Assembly: GCA_030038715.1 (NCBI GenBank)
Contig: JASHSO010000369.1
Location: 1 to 5,973 of the forward strand
Source: Streptosporangiaceae bacterium
GTDB lineage: Bacteria; Actinomycetota; Actinomycetes; Streptosporangiales; Streptosporangiaceae
DNA: 5,973 nt
Reading direction: 5' to 3'
Part shown: positions 1-5,973 of the stretch, in pieces
How the letters are laid out: every line of letters begins with the position of its first letter
Numbering within the stretch: position 1 is the first letter of the stretch
Made by a program: the position numbers and the translations under genes
The notes under the pieces: generated by a model
The model's input: the letters and a program-made list of their open reading frames with translations, nothing else
What the model was told of the DNA's origin: nothing
Database searches by the model: none

Positions 1-21
1 CGAACGGGGGACACGGCCGAA

Positions 22-60
22 CTGCTCGGCGCCCGGCAGGCGCGTCGCCCGGCCGAGCAG
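22..60. repeat. Inverted repeat with 9-bp arms, possible stem-loop
   Basis: The arms CTGCTCGGC (22-30) and GCCGAGCAG (52-60) are perfect reverse complements separated by 21 bases. A second, smaller stem, CGAGC (54-58) with GCTCG (64-68), shares the right arm, so the two structures would exclude each other. No T-tract follows on either strand. The repeat could be the terminator of a gene left of the window, a leader structure, or chance pairing in GC-rich DNA. Confidence 0.35.
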
Positions 61-66
61 CGGGCT

Positions 67-84
67 CGAACCAGTGCTGGTTCG
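67..84. promoter_or_regulatory. 18-bp near-perfect dyad, candidate operator
   Basis: CGAACCAG (67-74) and CTGGTTCG (77-84) are exact reverse complements around a 2-bp centre (TG). The dyad ends 49 bases before the chosen helicase ATG, where an operator could sit. The outer half-sites CGAAC and GTTCG match those of the Gram-positive LexA (SOS) box, but the spacer between them is 8 bp and the consensus spacer is 4 bp, so it is not a standard LexA site. It could instead form a 7-bp RNA hairpin with a GTGC loop. The role is inferred from symmetry and position alone. Confidence 0.3.
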
Positions 85-133
85 GCACGCGCAGTCCGGG
101 GCAGCACCGGCGGCCTGGCACGATGGACGAACT

Positions 134-2662
134 ATGACGTTGACCGATCGGCTGCCAGCGGGCGCCGAGCCTGACGAGGTGCTCGGCGCGTTCACCGACT
201 GGGCAGCGCAGCAGGGCTTCACCCTGTACCCGCACCAGGAAGACGCGCTGATCGAGATCGTGTCCGGCGCCAACGTGATTCTCTCCGCGCCGACCGGGTC
301 GGGCAAGAGCCTGGTCGCGACCGGTGCGCACTTTGCCGCGCTGGCTCGCGACGACCGGACCTTCTACACCGCACCCATCAAGGCACTGGTGTCGGAGAAA
401 TTCTTCGCGTTGTGTGACATTTTCGGCCCAGACGAAGTCGGCATGATGACCGGCGACGGCAGCGTGAACCAGCAGGCGCCGATCATCTGCTGCACCGCCG
501 AGGTACTCGCGAACATCGCGCTGCGGGACGGCGCGGACGCGGACGCCGGCCAGGTGGTGATGGACGAGTTCCACTACTACGCCGACCCCGAACGCGGCTG
601 GGCCTGGCAAGTGCCGCTGATCGAGCTGCCAAAGGCGCAGTTCCTGCTCATGTCGGCGACTCTCGGGGACGTGACCAGGTTCGAGCGGGACCTGACCAGG
701 AGGACCGGCCGCGCGACGGCGGTGGTGAGTTCCGCGGACCGCCCCGTTCCGCTGTCCTTTTCTTTCGCGATGACGCCGTTGCACGAGACGGTTGCCGAGC
801 TGCTGGCCACCCACGAGGCGCCGATCTACATCGTGCACTTCACGCAGGCCGCCGCCATCGAGCAGGCGCAGGCCTTGATGAGCGTGAATGTGTGCAGCCG
901 TGCGGAAAAGGACGAGATCGCCGAGCTGATAGGCGGGTTCCGGTTCGCGGCCGGGTTCGGCAAGACGCTGTCCAGGCTGGTTCGGCACGGGATCGGGGTG
1001 CATCACGCCGGGATGCTGCCCAAATACCGGCGGCTGGTGGAAACGCTGGCACAGGCGGGACTGCTGAAGGTCATCTGCGGCACCGACACCCTGGGTGTCG
1101 GCATCAACGTGCCGATCCGCACGGTCCTGTTCACCGCGCTAGCTAAGTACGACGGGTCGACGACCCGGCTGTTGCAGGCGCGCGAGTTCCATCAGATCGC
1201 CGGCCGGGCCGGGCGAGCCGGGTTCGACACCACCGGCCGGGTCGTCGTGCAGGCGCCCGAGCATGTCATCGAGAACGAGCGCGCGCTCGCCAAGGCGGGT
1301 GACGACGCGCGGAAGCGGCGCAAGGTGGTGCGCCGCAAGCCGCCCCCCGGCATGGTCTCCTGGGGACTGCCGACCTTCGAGCGGCTTGTCGCAGCCGATC
1401 CTGAGCCGCTCCGGTCCAGCTTCAGCGTCAGCCACGCGATGCTGCTGAACGTCATCAGCAGACCGGGCGACGCCTTCCTGGCCATGAAGCACCTGCTGAC
1501 CGACAACGACGAGGACCGGCCCGCTCAACGGCGGCACATCAGCCGGGCCATAGCGGTCTACCGAGCGCTGCTCGCGGGCGGCGTGGTGGAGCGCCTGCCG
1601 GCACCCGACGCGGACGGGCGCTGGGTACGGCTGACCGTGGACCTGCAGGAGGACTTCGCCCTCAACCAGCCGCTCTCGCCGCTGGCGCTGGCCGCCGTCG
1701 AACTGCTCGACCGGTCCTCCCCCGAGTATCCGCTGGACGTGCTGTCAGTGATCGAGTCCACTCTGGAGGACCCGCGGACGGTGTTGTCCGCCCAGCTGTT
1801 CCGTGCCCGCGGCGAGGCCGTTGCCACGATGAAGGCCGAGGGCATCGAGTACGAGGAGCGGATGGAGCTGCTGGAGTCGGTGACCTATCCGCGGCCGCTT
1901 GCCGACCTGCTCGAGGCGGCCTACGACATATACCGGCGCGGGCATCCGTGGGTCGCCGACCACGAGCTGTCACCCAAGTCTGTCGCGCGCGACATGTACG
2001 AGCAGGCTATGACGTTCGCCGAGTACATCCATTTCTACGGGCTGGCTCGGTCCGAGGGCCTGGTGCTGCGCTACCTCGCCGACGCCTACAAGGCACTGCG
2101 GCAGACCGTGCCGGAGGAGGGCAGGACGCAGGAGCTCGCGGACCTGATCGAGTGGCTGGGCGAGCTGGTCCGACAGGTGGATTCCAGCCTGATCGAAGAG
2201 TGGGAGCGGCTGCGCAACCCGATCGAGGAGGCATCGCACCTGGCTGCCGACCGGCCGCCCGCCGTTACGGGCAACAAGCGTGCGTTCCGGGTGCTGGTGC
2301 GGAATGCGCTGTTCCGCCGGGTGGAGCTGGCGGCCTTGCGACGCTTTGACGAGCTCGGCTCGCTGGAGGAGGACGCTGGATGGGATGCCGACGCCTGGGC
2401 GGCGGCCCTCGAGCCGTACTTCGCCGAGCACGCCTGCATCGGAACCGGCCCGGACGCTCGCGGGCCGGCCATGCTGATCATCGACGAGCAGCCGGGCACG
2501 TGGTTGGTCCGGCAGATATTCGACGACCCGGCGGGCGACCACGACTGGGGCTTCTCGGCCGCCGTGGACCTGGCGGCCTCCGACGAGGCGGGCGTGGCCG
2601 TCCTGACGGTGACGGACGTGGGTCAGCTGGGAGGTCCCGGGCCAGCCGACCCGGCGTCCTAG
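134..2662 (+). CDS. Ski2-like DExH-box helicase with long C-terminal domain (DUF3516 type)
   Basis: Predicted ATP-dependent superfamily 2 helicase of 842 residues, probably acting on RNA or structured nucleic acid in the cytoplasm. All core motifs are visible: a Q-motif-like YPHQ (32-35), Walker A APTGSGKS (52-59), TAPIKAL (79-85, Ia), DEFH (144-147, II), SAT (174-176, III), HHAGMLPKYR (290-299), GTDTLGVGIN (316-325, V) and QIAGRAGRAGFD (354-365, VI). The HHAGMLP and QIAGRAGR forms are characteristic of the Ski2/Mtr4/HelY group. Residues from about 395 onward match no domain I can assign by motif; I recall DUF3516 from actinobacterial helicases of this length. The ATG at 134 is preferred over an in-frame GTG at 74: GGA at 125-127 gives a 6-base spacing, and the 20 added residues look unlike a family N-terminus and cross the dyad at 67-84. 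The gene converges on the M16 peptidase gene and overlaps it by 4 bp. The helicase call is firm; the substrate is unknown. Confidence 0.93.
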   Translation: MTLTDRLPAGAEPDEVLGAFTDWAAQQGFTLYPHQEDALIEIVSGANVILSAPTGSGKSLVATGAHFAALARDDRTFYTAPIKALVSEKFFALCDIFGPDEVGMMTGDGSVNQQAPIICCTAEVLANIALRDGADADAGQVVMDEFHYYADPERGWAWQVPLIELPKAQFLLMSATLGDVTRFERDLTRRTGRATAVVSSADRPVPLSFSFAMTPLHETVAELLATHEAPIYIVHFTQAAAIEQAQALMSVNVCSRAEKDEIAELIGGFRFAAGFGKTLSRLVRHGIGVHHAGMLPKYRRLVETLAQAGLLKVICGTDTLGVGINVPIRTVLFTALAKYDGSTTRLLQAREFHQIAGRAGRAGFDTTGRVVVQAPEHVIENERALAKAGDDARKRRKVVRRKPPPGMVSWGLPTFERLVAADPEPLRSSFSVSHAMLLNVISRPGDAFLAMKHLLTDNDEDRPAQRRHISRAIAVYRALLAGGVVERLPAPDADGRWVRLTVDLQEDFALNQPLSPLALAAVELLDRSSPEYPLDVLSVIESTLEDPRTVLSAQLFRARGEAVATMKAEGIEYEERMELLESVTYPRPLADLLEAAYDIYRRGHPWVADHELSPKSVARDMYEQAMTFAEYIHFYGLARSEGLVLRYLADAYKALRQTVPEEGRTQELADLIEWLGELVRQVDSSLIEEWERLRNPIEEASHLAADRPPAVTGNKRAFRVLVRNALFRRVELAALRRFDELGSLEEDAGWDADAWAAALEPYFAEHACIGTGPDARGPAMLIIDEQPGTWLVRQIFDDPAGDHDWGFSAAVDLAASDEAGVAVLTVTDVGQLGGPGPADPAS
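2620..2652. terminator. Candidate stem-loop terminator at the convergent gene ends
   Basis: Bases 2620-2630 (GGGTCAGCTGG) pair with 2642-2652 (CCAGCCGACCC) in 10 of 11 positions; the one mismatch is A2625 against C2647, and the loop is 11 bases. The structure lies inside the last codons of the helicase gene and starts 6 bases beyond the stop of the peptidase gene on the other strand. That is a normal terminator position for the pnp-peptidase transcript. No T-tract follows on either strand; such U-less hairpins are often proposed as terminators in high-GC actinobacteria. It could also be chance pairing in GC-rich coding DNA. Confidence 0.35.
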
Positions 2663-3999
2663 CTAGCCAGAGCCCGGCGGAACGCCTCGGCATCGTCGAA
2701 GGGGCCGACCACCGCGAGCGCCTTGGGCTGGCCAATGATCTCGGCCGCCACGTTGCGTACCTGGTCGTGCGTCACAGCAGCGACCTCGGCCAGGATCTCG
2801 TCGACCGGCTCGAGTCGCGGGTACACAAGCTCGGACTTGCCGAGCCTGCTCATCCGGGACGACGGGTCCTCAAGGCCCAGCACGAGCGAGCCGCGTAGCT
2901 GGCCCTTGCCGCGGTCGAGCTCATCGTCGGTCAGCCCGGTCTCGATGACCTTGGCGATCTCCTCCTGGCAGATCGCCAGCACCTCTTCGGCCTTGGCAGG
3001 CAGGCAGCCGGCATAGATCCCCCACTGACCGCAGTCGGCGTGCTGGCCGCTGAAGCTGTAGACCGAGTAGGCGAGCCCACGCTTCTCCCTGACCTCCTGG
3101 AACAGGCGGGACGACATGCCGCCGCCGAGCGCCGCGTTCAGCACCCCGAGTGCGAACCTGCGATCATCCGTGCGCGCCATGCCCCCGCAGCCGAGCACCA
3201 GGTTCGCCTGTTCGATCGGCCTGGACAGCAACCGCACGCCGGTGCCGTCGGCCGCCTGTGCCGACGTCGAGCCAAGCCGGGGCGGGGCGGGAACGGCGGG
3301 GCCCCGGGCCGGACCGGCGCCCTTTCCGTGGTCAGCCTCCTGCGCGAATGCCGCTGCAGTCAGCTCGACGACGTGATCGTGGTCCATGCTGCCGGCGGCC
3401 GCCACGACCAGGTTGGCCGGGGTATAGCGGGCTCGGTAGTGCTCGGCGATCCGCTCGGTCGTGATCGCGTTGATCGACTCCGCCGTGCCGAGAATCGGGC
3501 GGCCGAGCGGGGTGTCGCCGAACACCTGCGTGCCGAACGCCTCGTGCACCAGGTCGGACGGGTCGTCATCGTTCATCGCGATCTCTTCGAGAATCACGCC
3601 ACGCTCGGCGTCCACATCCCTCGGCGCGATCAGCGAACTCGTCACCATGTCCGACAGCACGTCGATGGCGAGCGGCAGGTCCTCGTCGAGCACCCTGGCG
3701 TAGTAGCAGGTGTACTCCTTGGCGGTAAAGGCGTTCAGCTCGCCGCCGACCGCGTCCATCGCCGCCGAGATGTCCAGCGCGGTGCGCCGTCGCGTCCCCT
3801 TGAAAAGCAGGTGCTCCAGGTAATGGGTGGCGCCGACATGATCGGGACCCTCGTCGCGTGAGCCGACGCCGGCCCAGATCCCGAAAGCCGCAGACCGGAC
3901 CGTCGGCAGCGACTCGGTGATCACCCGCAGACCATTAGGCAGTACGGTACGCCGGACGCCGCCGTCGCCTCCTGCCAGCCGGTCCTCGCCAGCCGTCAT
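2659..3999 (-). CDS. M16B family zinc metallopeptidase (pitrilysin/insulinase-like, PepR type)
   Basis: Predicted zinc endopeptidase of 446 residues, a normal length for a two-domain M16B protein resembling mitochondrial processing peptidase beta. The inverted zinc motif HYLEH is at 59-63 (ligands H59 and H63, catalytic E62). The distal ligand is E139 in the VILEEI segment, 76 residues after H63, matching the family spacing. The C-terminal half carries [20 protein letters not shown] (296-315), the second-domain signature. A Pro/Ala/Gly-rich linker (about 220-252) joins the halves. There is no signal peptide or membrane segment, so it is probably cytoplasmic. The ATG at 3999 overlaps the pnp stop as ATGA and has only a weak Shine-Dalgarno, suggesting translational coupling. 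The order matches gpsI-pepR in M. tuberculosis. Catalytic residues are intact; the physiological substrate cannot be read from the sequence. Confidence 0.94.
   Translation of the reverse strand: MTAGEDRLAGGDGGVRRTVLPNGLRVITESLPTVRSAAFGIWAGVGSRDEGPDHVGATHYLEHLLFKGTRRRTALDISAAMDAVGGELNAFTAKEYTCYYARVLDEDLPLAIDVLSDMVTSSLIAPRDVDAERGVILEEIAMNDDDPSDLVHEAFGTQVFGDTPLGRPILGTAESINAITTERIAEHYRARYTPANLVVAAAGSMDHDHVVELTAAAFAQEADHGKGAGPARGPAVPAPPRLGSTSAQAADGTGVRLLSRPIEQANLVLGCGGMARTDDRRFALGVLNAALGGGMSSRLFQEVREKRGLAYSVYSFSGQHADCGQWGIYAGCLPAKAEEVLAICQEEIAKVIETGLTDDELDRGKGQLRGSLVLGLEDPSSRMSRLGKSELVYPRLEPVDEILAEVAAVTHDQVRNVAAEIIGQPKALAVVGPFDDAEAFRRALAS
3279..3301 (+). other. G-quadruplex motif within the peptidase gene
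   Basis: Four G runs lie at 3279-3282, 3284-3287, 3289-3291 and 3298-3301, separated by loops of 1, 1 and 6 bases. This satisfies the usual G3+N1-7 quadruplex pattern. The G-rich strand is the template strand of the peptidase gene, so the mRNA itself is C-rich here. The segment encodes the Pro/Ala/Gly-rich linker between the two M16 halves, so composition alone may explain it. Confidence 0.45.
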
Positions 4000-5973
4000 G
4001 AGTTGCCGGATCCGTACCCGCCACGGGTGCGATGCCTGCTGCGGTGGTGCTCGCCGCGTTCTGAACGGTCGCCCCGGTACCCGCGGTCGCCGCGGTCGCC
4101 GTCCCGGTCACCCCGGTAGCCGTTGCGGTCACGAGGGCGCGGCTCGTCGTGCCCGCCGAGGTCCTCGCCGGCCGCCTCGCGCTCGACCACCTCGACCGGC
4201 ACCAGCGACAGCTTGCCGCGGTCGTCGATCTCCCGGATCTCGACCTGGATCTTGTCGCCGACCTTCACCACGTCGTCGACGTTCTCGATCCGTGCGCCCC
4301 CGTGCAGCTTGCGGATCTGGGTAATGTGCAGCAGACCGTCCCGCCCCGGCAGCAGCGAGACGAACGCGCCGAACGTGGTCGTCTTCACCACGGTGCCGAG
4401 GAATCGCTCGCCAACCTCGGGGATATGCGGGTTGGCTATGGCGTTGATGGCCGAGCGAGCGGCCTCGGCCGACGAGCCATCGGTCGCGCCGATATAGATC
4501 GTGCCGTCGTCCTCGATCGTGATGTCGGCGCCGGTGTCCTCCTGGATCGAGTTGATCATCTTGCCCTTGGGCCCGATCACCTCGCCGATCTTGTCTACCG
4601 GCACCTTGATCGTGATGATCCGCGGCGCGAACTCGCTCATCTCGTTCGGCGAGTCAATGGCCTGGCGCATCACGTCCAGGATCGTCAGCCGGGCGCTGCG
4701 GGCTTGCTTGAGCGCGGCGCCGAGTACGTTCGCCGGGATGCCGTCCAGCTTGGTGTCCAGCTGCAGGGCGGTGATGACGTCCTTGGTGCCCGCGACCTTG
4801 AAGTCCATGTCGCCAAAAGCATCCTCAGCGCCGAGTATGTCGGTCAGGGTGACGTACTCGCCGCCCTCGTGTATCAGGCCCATGGCGATGCCCGCGACCA
4901 TGTCTTTCAGCGGCACGCCCGCGTCGAGCAGCGACATCGTCGATGCGCATACCGAGCCCATCGAAGTGGAGCCGTTCGACCCGATCGCCTCCGAGACTTG
5001 CCTGATCGCGTACGGGAACTCCTCGCGCGTCGGCAGTACCGGCACGAGCGCGCGCTCGGCGAGCGCGCCGTGGCCGATCTCGCGTCGCTTGGGCGAGCCG
5101 ACCCTGCCGGTCTCGCCGGTGGAGTACGGCGGCATGTTGTAGTTATGCATGTAGCGCTTCGTGCGCTCCGGGTTCAGCGTGTCGATCATTTGCTCCATGC
5201 GGAGCATGTTGAGTGTCGTGACACCGAGAACCTGGGTCTCGCCGCGCTCGAACAGTGCGGATCCGTGCACCCGCGGCAGCACGCCAGCCTCGGCCGAAAG
5301 CTGCCTGATGTCGCTCAGGCCACGGCCGTCGATGCGCAGGCCGTCCCGGATGATCCGTTCTCTGACCAGCTTCTTGTTCAGCGCACGGAACGCCTCGCCG
5401 ATCTCCTTCTCGCGGCCCTCGAACTGGGCCGACAGCTTCTCGGTGGCCAGCGCCTTGATCCTGTCGGTCTCGACGCCACGCTCGTTCTTGCCGGCGATCG
5501 TGAGCGCCTGCGCCAGGTCGGACCCGACCTCGGCCTCCAGGGCGGCCAACACGTCCGGCCCGTAGTCGGCGAACAAGGGAAACTCGGCAGTTTCCTTGGC
5601 CGCGTTCCTGGCGACCTCGAGCTGGCCCTCGCACAGGGCCCGGATGAACGGCTTGGCGGCCTCCAGCCCCTGCGCGACCGTCTCCTCCGTCGGTGCCGCC
5701 GCGCCGCTGCCGGCGTCGGCGAGGAGCCGCAGCGTCCACGGAGTGGACTCGGCCTCGACCATCATGATCGCGACGTCGCCGTCCTCGAGCATCCGCCCGG
5801 CCACCACCATGTCGAAGGTGGCCTCCGCAAGCTGGGGATGGGTCGGGAAGCCAACCCACTGCCCGTTGATGAGCGCGACCCGTACTCCGCCGATGGGACC
5901 GGAGAACGGCAGTCCCGCGAGCTGGGTGGACATCGACGCGGCGTTGATGGCGACCACGTCATACAGGTGATCC
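3996..5973 (-). CDS. pnp: Polynucleotide phosphorylase (guanosine pentaphosphate synthetase I type), N-terminus beyond window
   Basis: Phosphorolytic 3'-to-5' exoribonuclease, normally a ring-shaped trimer, central to mRNA turnover. The frame stays open through the right edge (DHLYD precedes VVAINAAS), so the GTG at 5957 is internal and the true start lies outside; I estimate 80-110 residues missing. Counting from that GTG: end of the first RNase PH domain (to about 75), helical domain (about 90-190), second RNase PH domain (about 205-435), KH domain with GPKG at 462-465, S1 domain (about 515-590) and an Arg/Gly/Asp-rich tail (591-653). Active-site residues align with E. coli at a constant offset of 107: R291/R292 (R398/R399), S330-T331-S332 (S437-S439), D379 (D486), D385 (D492) and K387 (K494). 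Thr replaces one Ser of the phosphate site, as I recall for other actinobacteria. It is called gpsI in actinobacteria for a reported pppGpp-synthetic activity. Stop overlaps the peptidase start. Its promoter is not in view. Confidence 0.97.
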   Translation of the reverse strand, partial: DHLYDVVAINAASMSTQLAGLPFSGPIGGVRVALINGQWVGFPTHPQLAEATFDMVVAGRMLEDGDVAIMMVEAESTPWTLRLLADAGSGAAAPTEETVAQGLEAAKPFIRALCEGQLEVARNAAKETAEFPLFADYGPDVLAALEAEVGSDLAQALTIAGKNERGVETDRIKALATEKLSAQFEGREKEIGEAFRALNKKLVRERIIRDGLRIDGRGLSDIRQLSAEAGVLPRVHGSALFERGETQVLGVTTLNMLRMEQMIDTLNPERTKRYMHNYNMPPYSTGETGRVGSPKRREIGHGALAERALVPVLPTREEFPYAIRQVSEAIGSNGSTSMGSVCASTMSLLDAGVPLKDMVAGIAMGLIHEGGEYVTLTDILGAEDAFGDMDFKVAGTKDVITALQLDTKLDGIPANVLGAALKQARSARLTILDVMRQAIDSPNEMSEFAPRIITIKVPVDKIGEVIGPKGKMINSIQEDTGADITIEDDGTIYIGATDGSSAEAARSAINAIANPHIPEVGERFLGTVVKTTTFGAFVSLLPGRDGLLHITQIRKLHGGARIENVDDVVKVGDKIQVEIREIDDRGKLSLVPVEVVEREAAGEDLGGHDEPRPRDRNGYRGDRDGDRGDRGYRGDRSERGEHHRSRHRTRGGYGSGNS
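4050..4127 (-). repeat. Low-complexity repeats encoding the RGD/RG-rich tail of PNPase
   Basis: On the pnp coding strand GACCG recurs four times. A 14-base unit, TACCGGGGYGACCG, occurs twice (4118-4105 and 4079-4066), 39 bases apart and differing at one base. These encode two copies of GYRGDR plus further RGD and DRG units (residues 611-636). The periodicity is in whole codons, as expected for tail growth by in-frame slippage or duplication. Confidence 0.6.

Larger units (their letters stand above)
1..133. other. Leader region upstream of the helicase gene
   Basis: This is the only stretch not assigned to a gene. It holds several inverted repeats (22-60, 54-68 and 67-84), and I see no convincing -10/-35 pair. 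More than one frame on each strand is free of stops here, so the tail or head of a neighbouring gene cannot be excluded. One plus-strand frame runs open from base 3 to a TGA at 135-137 that overlaps the helicase ATG, but its third-position GC looks lower than that of the real genes and I recognise no protein in it. Confidence 0.5.

Noticed and set aside
67..84. A canonical LexA/SOS box
   Set aside because: The half-sites match, but the spacer is 8 bp rather than 4 bp, so I keep it only as an unassigned dyad.
61..90. A tRNA 3' part, suggested by the GGTTCG and CTCGAACC strings
   Set aside because: No acceptor, D-arm or anticodon stem can be built around these strings; they are the arms of the dyad.
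74..133. A 20-residue N-terminal extension of the helicase from GTG at 74
   Set aside because: The extension would cross the 18-bp dyad and looks unlike a protein start, whereas ATG at 134 has a better-spaced GGA and gives a start that fits the family better.
1970..2542. A 190-codon open frame on the minus strand, inside the helicase gene
   Set aside because: It is antisense to the continuous helicase frame, with no ribosome site or domain; best explained by codon bias.
3040..3861. A 273-codon open frame on the plus strand, opposite the peptidase gene
   Set aside because: It lies entirely antisense to a gene with intact M16 motifs; its product is rich in Arg, Ala, Val and His with no recognisable domain. 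Long antisense frames are common in GC-rich genes.
4050..4127. A CRISPR-like or mobile-element-derived repeat
   Set aside because: The repeats are short, imperfect, in codon register and encode the RGD-rich tail; there are no spacers and no flanking element.
4501..5142. A 213-codon open frame on the plus strand, opposite pnp
   Set aside because: It is the complement of the highly conserved PNPase core; the Ser/Pro/Met-rich product resembles a shadow translation and matches nothing known to me.
3996..5957. GTG at 5957 as the start of a shorter PNPase
   Set aside because: The conserved frame continues upstream as DHLYD to the window edge, and starting here would remove most of the first RNase PH domain.

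Overview
The window is chromosomal DNA from a high-GC Gram-positive bacterium (Actinomycetota). The grounds are GC by eye near two thirds, strong G/C preference at third codon positions, an actinobacterial-type polynucleotide phosphorylase followed directly by an M16 zinc peptidase (the order of gpsI and pepR in Mycobacterium tuberculosis), and a Ski2-like helicase of the kind I associate with DUF3516 in actinobacteria. A finer placement is not secure; the proteins look more like Pseudonocardiales, Frankiales or mycobacterial relatives than Streptomyces, but that is only an impression.

Layout: bases 1-133 are a short leader rich in inverted repeats, with an 18-bp near-palindrome at 67-84 upstream of the first gene. 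Bases 134-2662 (+) encode an 842-residue Ski2-like DExH helicase. Bases 2659-3999 (-) encode a 446-residue M16B zinc peptidase. Bases 3996-5973 (-) encode polynucleotide phosphorylase, whose N-terminal part lies beyond the right edge. The window is almost wholly coding: pnp and the peptidase overlap by 4 bp (ATGA), and the helicase and peptidase converge with their two TAG stops on the same CTAG palindrome.

Function: pnp and the peptidase form a transcription unit read right to left, probably translationally coupled. PNPase is a 3'-to-5' phosphorolytic exoribonuclease of RNA turnover; here it carries an Arg/Gly/Asp-rich C-terminal tail. The peptidase is a conserved companion gene whose substrates are not evident. 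The helicase is related to Ski2/Mtr4-type RNA helicases, which in eukaryotes feed RNA to the exosome, a PNPase-like assembly. Its position next to pnp is therefore suggestive, but the genes are convergent and the functional link is only a hypothesis.

I found no mobile element, CRISPR array, tRNA or rRNA, and no clear undescribed system. The points most worth a second look are the overlapping convergent gene ends with a stem-loop buried in the helicase's last codons, the 18-bp dyad before the helicase, the RG-rich PNPase tail, the unexplained C-terminal half of the helicase, and a G-quadruplex motif inside the peptidase gene.
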